DNA of 64,000 nucleotides from Bradyrhizobium erythrophlei (lineage in GTDB: Bacteria > Pseudomonadota > Alphaproteobacteria > Rhizobiales > Xanthobacteraceae). Below the pieces are notes generated by a model. The model saw only the letters and a list, made by a program, of their open reading frames with translations, was not told where the DNA came from and made no database searches. The stretch lies in contig NZ_LT670818.1 of the NCBI RefSeq assembly GCF_900129505.1, positions 3,815,001 to 3,879,000 on the forward strand, written 5' to 3'. The position numbers and the translations under genes were made by a program. Below, piece after piece: positions 18,192-27,207 of the stretch. Position 1 is the stretch's first letter. Each line of letters opens with the position of its first letter.

Positions 18192-19580
18192 CTAGACCGG
18201 GATCCGCACCGTGGCGCGCAGGCCGCCCATCGGGCTGTCGCCGAGCGTGATGTCGCCGCCATGCGAGCGCGCGATGTCGCGGGCGATGGCTAGCCCCAGG
18301 CCGGTGCCGCCCTCATCCTGGTTGCGGGCGCCGTCCAGCCGCAGGAACGGCTTGAACACTTCCTCGCGCATGCCGGCCGGAATCCCCGGCCCGTCATCGT
18401 CGATCGTGACCGTCAGATAGCGGTGATCGCGGTGGCCGGTGATCGAGATCGCATCGGCATGACGCGCGGCGTTGGAGACGAGGTTGGCGAGGCAGCGCTT
18501 GAACGCCGCCGGTTTCACCGTCAGCACCGGCAGGCCGTGGAACGCCACGGTGGAGGCGTGGCCGTTGCGCTCGGCGTCGCTGCGCAACTCCTCCAGCGCC
18601 GTGGCCATGTCGGTCGGCTGCGCGTGCTCGCCGCTATCGCCGCGCGCAAACGCCAGATAGTCCTCCAGCATGCCGGACATCTCGTCGACATCGCGGCGCA
18701 TGCCGTCGACCTCGGGACTGTCCCCGATCAGCTCCAGCTCCAGCTTGAAGCGGGTCAGGATGGTGCGCAGATCGTGGCTGACGCCGGCCAGCATCGCGGT
18801 GCGCTGCTCGATCGAGCGTTCGATGCGCGCCTTCATCTCGAGGAAGGCATGCGCGGCGCGCCGCACCTCGCGCGCGCCGCGGGGCCGGAAGTTCGGCGCC
18901 TCGCGGCCCTTGCCGAAGCTTTCCGCGGCGTCCGCCAGCCGCAGGATCGGCTTGATCTGGTTGCGCAGGAACAGAACCGAGACGATCAGCAGGATCGACG
19001 AGGTGCCGAGCATCCAGAAGATGAAGATTTCCGAATTCGAGGCATAGGCCGCGCTGCGCAGCGCGAAGATGCGCATCACGGCGTCCTCGAGCTGGATGCG
19101 GATTTCGACCTGGTTGGAGCGGCCGACGGTGTCGATCCAGAACGGCTTGCCGATCTTGCGGCCGAGTTCGACCGAGAGCGTCTGGTCGAGCAGCGAGAAG
19201 AACGGTTTCGGGCCGGGCGGGGGCAGGTCGCCGACGGGCAGGAAATCCACCAACATCTGCAGCCGTTGCTGGGCGATGCGGCGCAATTGCGCGCGTTCCT
19301 TGTCCTGCGGATAGGTCTGGTAGACGTCGATCAGGCTGGCGATGTCCTGCACGACGGCGGCCGACAGATGCCGGGTCACCGTGTTCCAGTGCCGCTCCAT
19401 GAACACGAACGTCACCACCGACTGCAGCACCACCATCGGCACGATCATGATCAGCAGCGCGCGGGCATAGAGTCCCGTCGGCATCCAGCCCTTGAACGCG
19501 TTGCCCATCCAGTTGTTGGCCGCCCACACCCGCCGGGAGGCGGTGCGGAACAGGGTGATGCCGGTGTCGAGCGTGCTCAT
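18192..19580 (-). CDS. Sensor histidine kinase, EnvZ-like
   Basis: 462 residues. A first membrane span near residues 38-60 (LYARALLIMIVPMVVLQSVV), a periplasmic domain of about 120 residues and a second span (FIFWMLGTSSILLIVSVLFL) are followed by a HAMP linker, the H-box AGVSHDLRTILTRFKLELEL with the phospho-His, and an HATPase domain with NLVSNAARHA, DDDGPGIP and GGTGLGLAI. The H-box is of EnvZ type. It lies 24 bases downstream of the OmpR-like gene, its obvious partner. The signal sensed is unknown. Confidence 0.94.
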   Translation of the reverse strand: MSTLDTGITLFRTASRRVWAANNWMGNAFKGWMPTGLYARALLIMIVPMVVLQSVVTFVFMERHWNTVTRHLSAAVVQDIASLIDVYQTYPQDKERAQLRRIAQQRLQMLVDFLPVGDLPPPGPKPFFSLLDQTLSVELGRKIGKPFWIDTVGRSNQVEIRIQLEDAVMRIFALRSAAYASNSEIFIFWMLGTSSILLIVSVLFLRNQIKPILRLADAAESFGKGREAPNFRPRGAREVRRAAHAFLEMKARIERSIEQRTAMLAGVSHDLRTILTRFKLELELIGDSPEVDGMRRDVDEMSGMLEDYLAFARGDSGEHAQPTDMATALEELRSDAERNGHASTVAFHGLPVLTVKPAAFKRCLANLVSNAARHADAISITGHRDHRYLTVTIDDDGPGIPAGMREEVFKPFLRLDGARNQDEGGTGLGLAIARDIARSHGGDITLGDSPMGGLRATVRIPV

Positions 19581-19604
19581 CTGACGGGGTTCACCTGCAA
19601 CGGC

Positions 19605-20327
19605 TCACGGCGAGGCGACCAGGCGATAGCCGATGCCGCGCACCGCCTGCAGGAACAGGGGATTGGCGGGATCGCGCTCGATCTTGCGCCGCAGACGGTT
19701 GATCTGCACGTCGACCGCGCGTTCGTTGACGGTGCCGTTGCCGGTGAGCGCGCTGCGCGGCACGGTCTCGCCCGGCACCACCGCGAGAATGCGCAGCATC
19801 TCGCGTTCGCGGTCGGTGAGATGAACGGGCTCCTCGCCCTGCCGCAGTTCGCCGCGCTCCAGATGATAGACATAGGGCCCGAACGCGACCTGCTCCAGCG
19901 TCTGCGCCGGCGGCGGCGCGCTGCGCTTGAGGATATTGCCGATCCGCAAAACCAGTTCGCGCGGCTCGAAGGGCTTTGCCACATAATCGTCGGCGCCGAT
20001 CTGCAGGCCCTCGATCCGGGCCTCCGCCTCGTGGCGCGCGGTCAGCATGATGATCGGCACCGAGGAAGAGGTGCGGATGAAGCGGGCGAGATCGAAGCCG
20101 GTCTCGCCCGGCATCATGACGTCGAGGATCAACAGATCGAAATGCAGGCCGTTGAGCTTGGCGCGGGCGTCGCTGGCGCTCATCGCGGTGGTGACGCGGT
20201 AGCCTTCGCCGCACAGGAAGCGCGACAATAGATCGCGGATGCGGCGGTCGTCGTCGACCAGCAAGAGATGCGGCGCATCGTCGGCCGGTTTCGGCGGGGT
20301 TCGCGTGAGGGTCGCTGCCTGGATCAC
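19605..20327 (-). CDS. OmpR-family response regulator, PetR-like
   Basis: 240 residues: receiver domain (LLVDDDRRIR, phospho-Asp in LLILDVMMPGE, Lys in YVAKPFEP) and a C-terminal winged helix with LTDREREMLRIL and NERAVDVQINRLRRKIE. The order MarR gene, OmpR-like gene, EnvZ-like gene, divergent from ilvE, parallels the petP-petR pair described in Rhodobacter capsulatus, so PetR is a reasonable name, but I give no symbol because the target genes are not here. It starts 2 bases after the MarR gene ends. Confidence 0.94.
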   Translation of the reverse strand: MIQAATLTRTPPKPADDAPHLLLVDDDRRIRDLLSRFLCGEGYRVTTAMSASDARAKLNGLHFDLLILDVMMPGETGFDLARFIRTSSSVPIIMLTARHEAEARIEGLQIGADDYVAKPFEPRELVLRIGNILKRSAPPPAQTLEQVAFGPYVYHLERGELRQGEEPVHLTDREREMLRILAVVPGETVPRSALTGNGTVNERAVDVQINRLRRKIERDPANPLFLQAVRGIGYRLVASP

Positions 20328-20329
20328 GC

Positions 20330-20884
20330 TTATTCCTTTGCGGTTGCGGTGCCGGGCTTGAGGATCGTCTCCAGCACCTTGTCGGGATCGTCGTGATCGA
20401 TCATCGCGCGCAGGAACGCGCGGACCGTGTCGGCGCCTTCGGGCGTGATGTTCCCGAGCGCGCGGTTGATGCGGTCGGTCTGCAGGCCTGCGAGCTTGCC
20501 CACCAGCGCCTCGCCCTTTGCGGTGGCAAAAAGAAGGCGCTGCCGCCGGTCGTTGTTGCCGGTCTTCTGCACGATATAGCCTTCGTCGAGCAGCTGCTTG
20601 AGCACCCGCCCCAACGACTGCTTGGTGATGCGCAGCACGTCCAGGAGGTCGGCGACCTTCAGGCCGGGATAGCGGTGGACGAAATGCAGGACACGGTGAT
20701 GCGCCCGGCCGAACCCGAACGCCTCCAGTTCATGGTCGGCATCGCCGACGAAATCCCGGTAGGCGAAAAACAACAATTCGATGATGTCCCAGCGCAAATC
20801 GCCGGCCCTGGGGGCCGGGGACCGCCCGTCGGACGCCCGCGAATCAGGGTTGGGCGCGGCACTGGAGAAATTTATGTCAGCCAT
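20330..20884 (-). CDS. MarR-family transcriptional regulator, PetP-like
   Basis: 184 residues from the ATG at 20884 (a TTG start at 20905 is also possible). The winged helix reads LKVADLLDVLRITKQSLGRV, with the recognition helix and the wing NDRRQRLL. It is the first gene of the minus-strand regulator group and divergent from ilvE across about 400 bases. Proteins of this kind (PetP) are paired with PetR in other alphaproteobacteria. Ligand unknown. Confidence 0.9.
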   Translation of the reverse strand: MADINFSSAAPNPDSRASDGRSPAPRAGDLRWDIIELLFFAYRDFVGDADHELEAFGFGRAHHRVLHFVHRYPGLKVADLLDVLRITKQSLGRVLKQLLDEGYIVQKTGNNDRRQRLLFATAKGEALVGKLAGLQTDRINRALGNITPEGADTVRAFLRAMIDHDDPDKVLETILKPGTATAKE

Positions 20885-21279
20885 ATTGACGTATCTTGGG
20901 TTCAATGTTACAAAACAATCAGTCTCGACGAAACATTAAGTCGTCTCGTCGGGAGTGATGGTTCGGGCGGCCGGAATAAGCCGCAGATGGCGGCCAGGGC
21001 CGCGAATGTGTTGACCGTGCGATTGTCGAGCGGCATGTCGGCAAACAATACTGGACTTCCGCCTTCCGCAAAAGCATGTCCTATGGGCCGTGCGGGCGGC
21101 AGGCCGGCCGCGAGGCCGGCCGCAGGCGTAGGGCCAGACCCAACCAACAGCGCTGCGGCGCCAGGCGCGTAATCAGCGCCAATCCGGGGGAGAGACCCAT
21201 GGCAGTTTCGATCGAGCAGGCTCGGAGAGACAGGCCGGCGCCAGACATCGCGCCGGTTCCGACAGCGGGAAGCAGGGGA

Positions 21280-22359
21280 ATGAGCTTGAAATTCGAAATC
21301 CAGCCCGCGGCTAATCCGACGTCCGAGCAGGAGCGCGCGGCACGGCTCGTGGACCCCGGCTTCGGCCGGATCTTCACCGATCACATGGCGGTGGTCCGCT
21401 ACAATCAGGCCAAGGGCTGGCATGGCGCGCGCGTCGAATCCCGCGCGAATTTCCCGCTCGATCCGGCCGCAGCTGTCCTGCACTACGCGCAGGAGATTTT
21501 CGAAGGCCTCAAGGCCTACAAGCGCGACGACGGCGGCGTGAACTTGTTCCGCCCCGACGCCAATGCCCGGCGCTTCTGGAGTTCGGCCGAGCGCATGGCG
21601 ATGGCGCCGCTGCCCGAGGCTGTGTTCATCGACGCAGTCGAAGAGCTCGTGCGCCTCGAGCGCGCCTGGGTGCCGGGCGGCGAGGGCAGTCTCTATTTGC
21701 GGCCCTTCATGATCGCGAGCGAGATCTTCCTCGGCGTCAAGCCATCCGCGGAATACATCTTCGCCGTCATCGCCTCGCCGGTCGGCTCCTATTTCAAGGG
21801 CGGACCTGCCCCGGTGTCGATCTGGGTGTCGGAGAACTACACGCGCGCCGCGATCGGCGGCACCGGCGCCGTCAAATGCGGCGGCAATTACGCCGCGAGC
21901 CTGCGCGCGCAGGCCGAGGCCATCGAACACGGCTGCGATCAGGTGGTTTTCCTCGACGCGGTCGAGCGCCGCTACATCGAGGAACTCGGCGGCATGAACG
22001 TCTTCTTCGTGTTCGATGACGGTTCGCTTTCGACGCCGCCGCTCGGCACGATCCTGCCGGGCATCACCCGCGATTCGATTATCGCGCTGGCAAAGGATTC
22101 CGGCACGCCCGTGCGCGAGGAGCCCTACACGATCGAGCAGTGGCGCGCCGATGCTGCCAGCGGCAAGCTGAAAGAGGCCTTCGCCTGCGGCACGGCGGCC
22201 GTGATCTCGCCAATCGGCAAGGTGTGTTCCGCGAGCGGCGATTTTCTCATCAGCGGGGGTGCTGCCGGCCCCGTCGCCATGGGGTTCCGCAAGAAGCTGG
22301 TCGACATCCAGTACGGCCGCGCGCCCGATCCGCACGACTGGATCAGAAAGGTGCTTTGA
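21280..22359 (+). CDS. ilvE: Branched-chain amino-acid aminotransferase
   Basis: Last step of Leu/Ile/Val synthesis and first of their breakdown; fold type IV PLP enzyme. Landmarks: [25 protein letters not shown], the Arg pair in [12 protein letters not shown], the PLP Lys in [23 protein letters not shown] and [12 protein letters not shown]. The start at 21280 gives 359 residues, the usual length for this class II form. An upstream ATG at 21199 has a better Shine-Dalgarno (GGGGGAGAG, spacing about 6) and would add 27 residues with no family similarity that I can see; either is possible. Divergent from the MarR gene. Confidence 0.94.
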   Translation: MSLKFEIQPAANPTSEQERAARLVDPGFGRIFTDHMAVVRYNQAKGWHGARVESRANFPLDPAAAVLHYAQEIFEGLKAYKRDDGGVNLFRPDANARRFWSSAERMAMAPLPEAVFIDAVEELVRLERAWVPGGEGSLYLRPFMIASEIFLGVKPSAEYIFAVIASPVGSYFKGGPAPVSIWVSENYTRAAIGGTGAVKCGGNYAASLRAQAEAIEHGCDQVVFLDAVERRYIEELGGMNVFFVFDDGSLSTPPLGTILPGITRDSIIALAKDSGTPVREEPYTIEQWRADAASGKLKEAFACGTAAVISPIGKVCSASGDFLISGGAAGPVAMGFRKKLVDIQYGRAPDPHDWIRKVL

Positions 22360-22369
22360 CCGGCGCACC

Positions 22370-22471
22370 GTCATTCCGGGATGGTCCGCAGGACCAGACC
22401 TCAGATGCGCAATTGCGCATCGGGGAATCTCGAGATTCCGGGTTCGATGCTTCGCATCGTCCCGGAATGAC
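22370..22471. repeat. Intergenic palindromic repeat, family B
   Basis: It begins GTCATTCCGGGATGGTCCG and ends CGTCCCGGAATGAC, with GATGCGCAATTGCGCATC and TCTCGAGA inside. It is the partner of 15536-15658 and 24533-24631. It fills most of the ilvE-hisS space. Confidence 0.88.
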
Positions 22472-22531
22472 AGCCCACCCGATAGATGCACCGGTTGCCG
22501 CGCCGCGCCTGCGCTGGTACCAACGCCCGCC

Positions 22532-24151
22532 ATGGCCGAGAAACCGAAAAAACCCCAAAAACTCAAAGCCCGCCTGCCGCGCGGGCTGGAGGATCGCGGC
22601 CCCGCCGCGATCAACGCCACCCGCGCGATGGTCGAGAAGATCCGTGAGGTCTATGAGCGCTACGGTTTTGAGCCGGTGGAAACCCCGGCGATGGAGTACA
22701 CCGATGCGCTCGGAAAATTCCTGCCCGACCAGGATCGGCCCAATGAGGGCGTGTTCTCGTTCCAGGACGACGACGAGCAGTGGATTTCGCTGCGCTACGA
22801 CCTGACCGCGCCGCTGGCCCGCTATGTCGGGGAGAGATACGGAACGGATAGCCTGGTTCTTCCCTATCGCAGCTATCGTCACGGCTGGGTCTTCCGCAAC
22901 GAGAAGCCCGGCCCGGGCCGCTTCCGCCAGTTCATGCAGTTCGACGCCGACACCGTCGGCAGCGCGTCACCCGCGGCGGATGCCGAGATGTGCATGATGG
23001 CGGCCGACACCATGGAAGCGCTAGGAATTGAGCGCGGCAGCTATGTGGTGAAAGTGAATAACCGCAAGGTGCTCGACGGGGTGATGGAGAGCATCGGGCT
23101 TAGTGGTGATGCAGGAGGTAGGCTCACGGTATTGAGGGCGATCGACAAATTTGATCGGCTAGGATCCGCAGGTGTGCGTCTTCTTTTGGGCAAAGGACGA
23201 TGGGATGGGGGAGAGGAAGGAAAGGGCGACTTTACGAAGGGAGCCGAGCTTTCCGGCGAAGCAATCGATCGGGTGTTGCGGTTCGTCCATCCCGAATGCG
23301 AACTCGAGCATCTGACGTACGTGACATCTAACGACCCAGCGCCAACTAGCGACGAGCACATCTACACCGAGGGTGGCACGCCTCGCTTTCCCGATTTTGG
23401 AAAGACCTTGGAAGCTTGGTCAAGTCTTGTTGGCAACAGCGCTGTTGGGCAGGAGGGTGTTCAAGAGCTTACTGAAATGCTGAGCCTCTTTCGCTCCGCC
23501 GGCTATGGCTCCAGGCGGGTACGTATTGAATCGTCCGTCGTCCGGGGTCTCGAGTACTACACCGGCCCGGTCTACGAAGTCGAACTGCTGCTCGACACCA
23601 AGGACGAAAAAGGCCGCCCTGTTCGCTTCGGGTCGGTCGGCGGCGGCGGGCGCTATGATGGCCTGGTCTCGCGCTTCCGCGGCGAGCCGGTGCCGGCCAC
23701 CGGATTCTCCATCGGCGTGTCGCGGCTGCAGGCCGCGCTGACGATGCTCGGCAAGCTCGACACCACACCTGAATTCGGCCCCGTGGTCGTCACCGTGTTC
23801 GACCGCGATCGTGTCGCCGATTACCAGAAAATGGTCGCTTCCTTGCGCGCGGAAAAAATCCGCGCCGAGCTCTATCTCGGCAATCCCAAGAACATGGGCA
23901 ACCAGCTCAAATATGCCGACCGCCGCAATTCGCCTTGCGTGATCATCCAGGGTTCGGATGAGAAGGATGATCCCGCAGGCCCGCAGGTCATTCTGAAGGA
24001 TTTGATCCTGGGCGCCGAGTTGGCGAAACTGGAAAAAGATCGCGACGAATATCTGCAGAAGCAGGGCGAGGCTCAAACCAAGGTGCCGCAATCTGCGCTG
24101 GTCAATGAAGTCCGCAAAATTCTTGAGAAGCATGGGGTGACGTGGAAGTAG
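22532..24151 (+). CDS. hisS: Histidyl-tRNA synthetase
   Basis: Class II synthetase charging tRNA-His. 539 residues from the ATG at 22532. Motif 2 region [20 protein letters not shown], HisA motif [23 protein letters not shown], motif 3 GFSIGVSRL, and a C-terminal anticodon-binding domain. Rhizobial HisRS belongs to a divergent lineage that recognises tRNA-His lacking G-1. Residues of roughly 183-336 (bases about 23080-23540) use codons unlike the rest of the gene (AGG, GGA, CTA, ACA, TCT, AGT), suggesting that the middle insertion region has a different history. Palindromic repeats flank the gene on both sides. The frame is intact throughout. Confidence 0.95.
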   Translation: MAEKPKKPQKLKARLPRGLEDRGPAAINATRAMVEKIREVYERYGFEPVETPAMEYTDALGKFLPDQDRPNEGVFSFQDDDEQWISLRYDLTAPLARYVGERYGTDSLVLPYRSYRHGWVFRNEKPGPGRFRQFMQFDADTVGSASPAADAEMCMMAADTMEALGIERGSYVVKVNNRKVLDGVMESIGLSGDAGGRLTVLRAIDKFDRLGSAGVRLLLGKGRWDGGEEGKGDFTKGAELSGEAIDRVLRFVHPECELEHLTYVTSNDPAPTSDEHIYTEGGTPRFPDFGKTLEAWSSLVGNSAVGQEGVQELTEMLSLFRSAGYGSRRVRIESSVVRGLEYYTGPVYEVELLLDTKDEKGRPVRFGSVGGGGRYDGLVSRFRGEPVPATGFSIGVSRLQAALTMLGKLDTTPEFGPVVVTVFDRDRVADYQKMVASLRAEKIRAELYLGNPKNMGNQLKYADRRNSPCVIIQGSDEKDDPAGPQVILKDLILGAELAKLEKDRDEYLQKQGEAQTKVPQSALVNEVRKILEKHGVTWK

Positions 24152-24158
24152 CCTCAGT

Positions 24159-24250
24159 CGTCATGCCCGCGGGCATCCAGTACGCCGTGACGCCGGCGTT
24201 GAACACAACCGGCGCGGAATACTGGATCATCCGCTTTCGCGGATGATGAC
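24159..24250. repeat. Intergenic palindromic repeat, family C
   Basis: CGTCATGCCCGCGGGCATCC... and ...GGATCATCCGCTTTCGCGGATGATGAC with the shared word ATCCAGTA/TACTGGAT on either side. A relative lies at 52594-52732. It starts 7 bases after the hisS stop. Confidence 0.75.
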
Positions 24251-24301
24251 ATCCGTGCAAGATGCGGCGCCGTTCGTAGCAAGAGCAAGGGAGTGACAAA
24301 G

Positions 24302-24505
24302 ATGCCTGAAATCACCATCAGCATGGCCGCCGGCCGTACCGACGAACAAAAGGCCGGCATGATGCGCGACATCACGCAGGCGCTGGTGAAGAACCTCGGC
24401 GTCGATGCCGACGCCGTGGTCATCCAGATCAACGAAGCCCCGCTGGCGCACAAGATGAAGGGCGGCAAGACGTTCGTGGAACGCGCGGCGGCCGCGAAGA
24501 AGTAA
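24302..24505 (+). CDS. 4-oxalocrotonate tautomerase family protein
   Basis: 67 residues, a small tautomerase subunit. It opens MPEITISMAAGR: removal of Met exposes the catalytic Pro1. The core has VVIQINEAPLAHKMKGGKTF. Oligomer (usually hexamer) in the cytosol; the physiological substrate is unknown and no aromatic-degradation genes surround it. Start at 24302 has GGGAG at a suitable distance. It stands between repeats of families C and B. Confidence 0.9.
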   Translation: MPEITISMAAGRTDEQKAGMMRDITQALVKNLGVDADAVVIQINEAPLAHKMKGGKTFVERAAAAKK

Positions 24506-24532
24506 CGCTACAGCGCTAATGATCTTTGCATT

Positions 24533-24631
24533 GTCATTCCGGGATGGTCCGAAGGACCAGACCTGGAATCTCGAGATTCTCCGATGTGCAATTGCAGATC
24601 GGAGTTCGCGCTTTGCGCGCCCCGGTATGAC
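24533..24631. repeat. Intergenic palindromic repeat, family B
   Basis: GTCATTCCGGGATGGTCCG at the left, CCCGGTATGAC at the right, with TCTCGAGA and GATGTGCAATTGCAGATC inside. It shares these words with 15536-15658 and 22370-22471 and ends 12 bases before the thioesterase start. Confidence 0.88.
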
Positions 24632-24643
24632 GGACTGAATCCC

Positions 24644-25039
24644 ATGGACGCGCGTGACATCATCACCATCGGCATGAGCGCCGAGCGCACGCTGGTCGTG
24701 CCGCCGGAGCGCACCGTCGGGCATTTCGTTCCGCATATGCCGATGGTCTACGCGACCCCGATGATGATCCTGGAAATGGAGATGGCATCCGGCGACGCCA
24801 TCAGGGACTGTCTGCAACCGGGCTGGGTCACGGTCGGCACCGAGGTCGATATCCGCCATCTCGCGGCAACCCCGGTCGGTGCCACCGTGCGCACGACGGC
24901 GCGGGTGATCGCGGTGGAACGCCGGGTGATCCGCTTCGAGGTCGAAGCCTTCGATGACAAGCGCCGCATCGGCGAAGGCCGCCATGCGCGCGGGCTCGTC
25001 AATGTCGAGACGTTTACCAAGCGGTTGGGGACTGGGTAG
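24644..25039 (+). CDS. Hotdog-fold thioesterase, FlK-like
   Basis: 131 residues of the fluoroacetyl-CoA-thioesterase-like hotdog family: VPHMPMVYATPMMILEMEMAS (active-site Tyr/Thr/Glu region), GWVTVGTEVDIRHLAATPVG, TTARVIAVERRVIRFEVEAFD and EGRHARGLVNVETF. It probably hydrolyses an acyl-CoA; the substrate cannot be read, and fluoroacetate is unlikely to be the normal one. Start ATG at 24644. It ends back to back with proC on the opposite strand. Confidence 0.85.
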   Translation: MDARDIITIGMSAERTLVVPPERTVGHFVPHMPMVYATPMMILEMEMASGDAIRDCLQPGWVTVGTEVDIRHLAATPVGATVRTTARVIAVERRVIRFEVEAFDDKRRIGEGRHARGLVNVETFTKRLGTG

Positions 25040-25879
25040 TTACTTCGCCAATTCCTTCGAACGCCGCGTCGCCGCGGCGACGGCGCTGGTCAGCAGCGAT
25101 TGCATGCCGCCTTCGCCCATCAGCACTTCCAGCGCCGCCGCCGTGGTGCCGCCGGGCGAGGTGACGTTCTGGCGCAAGGTCGCGGAAGCGAGATCCGAGC
25201 GAAACAGCAACTCGCCGGAACCGGCGACGGTTTCGCGCGCGAGTTTTGTCGCAAGCTGCTCCGGCAGGCCGGCCTCGACGCCGGCGCGCGCCAGCTCCTC
25301 GGCGAGCAGAAAGACATAGGCGGGACCGGAGCCGGAGACCGCGGTCACCGCGTCCATCAAACCCTCGTCGCCGACCCATTCGACCGATCCGGTGGCACGC
25401 AGCAGCGCGTCGGCGACAGCGCGCTGCGCAGCGCTGACAGTGTTCGCCGCGACCGCCACCGTGATGCCGCGGCCGATCGCCGCCGGCGTGTTCGGCATCG
25501 CGCGCACCACGGTGCCGCCGCAGACTTGCGCGATCGAAGCGATGGTCGTGCCCGCCATGATCGACACCACCAGCGTCGACGAGGCAACGAACGGCTTCAG
25601 GCCGGGGCCGGCCTCGCGAAACGTCTGCGGTTTCAGGGCGACCACCAGCGTGGCGGCATGGCCGACATCTTTTGCCGATGGATTGAGGCGAAAGCCCTTG
25701 GCCGCAAGTGCCATGATCTCCTCGGCAGGATGCGGCTCGATCACCGCCAATTGCCTGGGCTCGAGCCCCCGCGCCAGCCAGCCCGTCAGCATCGCCCCGC
25801 CCATCTTGCCGGCGCCGGCGAGCACGATGGGGCCTTCGACTTGCGTGAGCGCGCTAGCTGCAGTGACCGACGACGACAT
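25040..25879 (-). CDS. proC: Pyrroline-5-carboxylate reductase
   Basis: Reduces pyrroline-5-carboxylate to proline with NAD(P)H. 279 residues. The Rossmann motif GAGKMGGAMLTGWL is at the N-terminus, VRAMPNTPAAIGRGI in the middle, and the P5CR signature DAVTAVSGSGPAYVFLLAEEL follows. Normal length. It abuts the thioesterase gene tail to tail with no spacer, and its own start lies 17 bases from an inverted-repeat arm at 25896. Confidence 0.96.
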   Translation of the reverse strand: MSSSVTAASALTQVEGPIVLAGAGKMGGAMLTGWLARGLEPRQLAVIEPHPAEEIMALAAKGFRLNPSAKDVGHAATLVVALKPQTFREAGPGLKPFVASSTLVVSIMAGTTIASIAQVCGGTVVRAMPNTPAAIGRGITVAVAANTVSAAQRAVADALLRATGSVEWVGDEGLMDAVTAVSGSGPAYVFLLAEELARAGVEAGLPEQLATKLARETVAGSGELLFRSDLASATLRQNVTSPGGTTAAALEVLMGEGGMQSLLTSAVAAATRRSKELAK

Positions 25880-25895
25880 CAGAACATACTCTCTC

Positions 25896-26020
25896 GTCGT
25901 CCCTGCGAAAGCAGGGACCCATAACCACAGGCGGTTTTAGTTCATCGAGATATCTGCAACAAGCGCTGTGCGACGCAATTGCCGCCGCGGAGTATGGGTC
26001 CCTGCTTTCGCGGGGACGAC
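25896..26020. repeat. Long inverted repeat between proC and ybjN, family D
   Basis: The arm 25896-25924 (GTCGTCCCTGCGAAAGCAGG and on) and the arm 25992-26020 (its reverse complement with two or three mismatches) are each about 29 bases and each itself contains a hairpin (CCCTGCGAAAGCAGGG). The enclosed 67 bases hold no gene. Confidence 0.85.
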
Positions 26021-26050
26021 ACCTGTGTGTGGAGACGCAGGCGAAACGCC

Positions 26051-26551
26051 CTACGCCTCGCCCTCGGTGTCGAACATCGCCGCACTCATGGCTTCCGACG
26101 CGGTCTTGCCGGCCCAGACCACGAACTGGAACGCCGGGTAATAGCGCTCGCAGGCGTGGATGGCGCCGACCAGCATGCTCTCGCATTGCGCGGCGGAGGC
26201 GGTGAGCCCGCCGGGCAGCACCAGCGCCTGCCGGTACATGATCATGCCGGTATGGGTCCAGATATCGAAATGCCCGACCCATAATTGCTCGTTGACGGCG
26301 GCGATCAGCCGCTGCACTTCGCCCCGGCGGGCGGGCGGAATCTTCATGTCGAAGGCGCAGGCCAGATGCAGCGCCTCGATCTCGTTCATCCAGGTGAAGG
26401 ACAATTGATAGTCGGTCCAGTCGCCTTTGGAGACGATCGTGACCTCGTCCTCGCCGGAGCGCTCGAACGACCAGTTGTTGTCGGCGGCGATGTCCTCGAC
26501 GACCGCGAGCGGGTTGGTCCGGGAGTCGATGATGCCTTCGAGGAGGGACAT
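26051..26551 (-). CDS. YbjN domain-containing protein
   Basis: 166 residues of the YbjN/bacterial sensory-transduction-regulator fold: NWSFERSGEDEVTIVSKGDW, YQLSFTWMNEIEALHLACAF, VNEQLWVGHFDIW and ACERYYPAFQFVVW. Cytosolic, no signal peptide. Members are small, chaperone-like proteins of unclear role. Same strand as proC but separated by the family D repeat, so probably a separate transcript. Confidence 0.88.
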   Translation of the reverse strand: MSLLEGIIDSRTNPLAVVEDIAADNNWSFERSGEDEVTIVSKGDWTDYQLSFTWMNEIEALHLACAFDMKIPPARRGEVQRLIAAVNEQLWVGHFDIWTHTGMIMYRQALVLPGGLTASAAQCESMLVGAIHACERYYPAFQFVVWAGKTASEAMSAAMFDTEGEA

Positions 26552-26965
26552 GCCAGCTCGACCTTGCCTTTGCGGTTAAAGATACGATGGTTGCTACACA
26601 CGCAGGCCGACACGTAATTGACGCCCGCTGCCAATTGCAATCCCTCGGGGTGCCCCGGAGCCTGCGCCGATCAAGTGATGTGATTTGCGGAATCGGCGCA
26701 ACCGACCCCAGAGTCCATCCACAGGCAATCCGGAGATCTTCCACAGCTCTTCGAGCGCGTTAACTTTTGCCGTGAGAACAAACCAGAATCGGATTCGCGG
26801 GATGCGAGTCCGGCGCGCCGGATGCGCGTCATGCGGGGGCGGATCGGCCCGCCATCATCGTTGATTTGGTCATGGGGACATGCGCCTTGCCCATGGCAAG
26901 GTGCTTGCTGGCGACGCCGCCCTTCGCCATACTTGTTGGAGGCCGTCCATCCCGGGCGGCCGATG
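26552..26965. other. 414-base intergenic region upstream of the FMN riboswitch
   Basis: It separates the divergent ybjN and ribH2 transcription units and must hold both promoters. A perfect 17-base palindrome, CCTTGCCCATGGCAAGG, lies at 26885-26901. No coding frame with family signal was found. Confidence 0.5.
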
Positions 26966-27134
26966 TTCTCAGGGCGGGGTGAAATTCCCCACCGGCGGTA
27001 AGGGTGACGAAGCCCAAGCCCGCGAGCGCCTCCTCCTCCCGGAGTTCCCTGGTTTGGAATCCCGTGGAGAAGAAGGGTCAGCAGATTCGGTGTGACTCCG
27101 AAGCCGACGGTTAAAGTCCGGATGAAAGAGAACG
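26966..27134 (+). promoter_or_regulatory. FMN riboswitch (RFN element)
   Basis: The conserved core is present in order: TTCTCAGGGCGGGGTGAAAT, CCCCACCGGCGGTAA, AGCCCGCGAGCG, GGTCAGCAGATTCGGTG, ACTCCGAAGCCGACGGT, AAAGTCCGGATGAAAGAGAA. These are the joining and stem segments of the FMN aptamer, whose closing helix pairs GTTCTC with GAGAAC. It lies 73 bases upstream of the lumazine synthase start. High FMN should reduce expression; whether by termination or by blocking translation is not clear from the short expression platform. Confidence 0.97.
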
Positions 27135-27207
27135 GTTGCGGCGGCCGCGCATGCACGTGGCCCGTTCGTTCCGTATGCCCTGATTCTGGTCCTGAAAGAG
27201 GAAAGCC

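Noticed and set aside
18423..20231. 602-codon plus-strand open frame
   Set aside because: Antisense to the EnvZ-like kinase and OmpR-like regulator, whose motifs are clear; high GC makes the antisense frame open by chance.
20908..22620. 570-codon minus-strand open frame
   Set aside because: Antisense to ilvE, which carries full family signatures.
15536..26020. Possible CRISPR array from the recurring palindromes
   Set aside because: Repeats are kilobases apart, palindromic and irregular, with no constant-length spacers and no cas genes.
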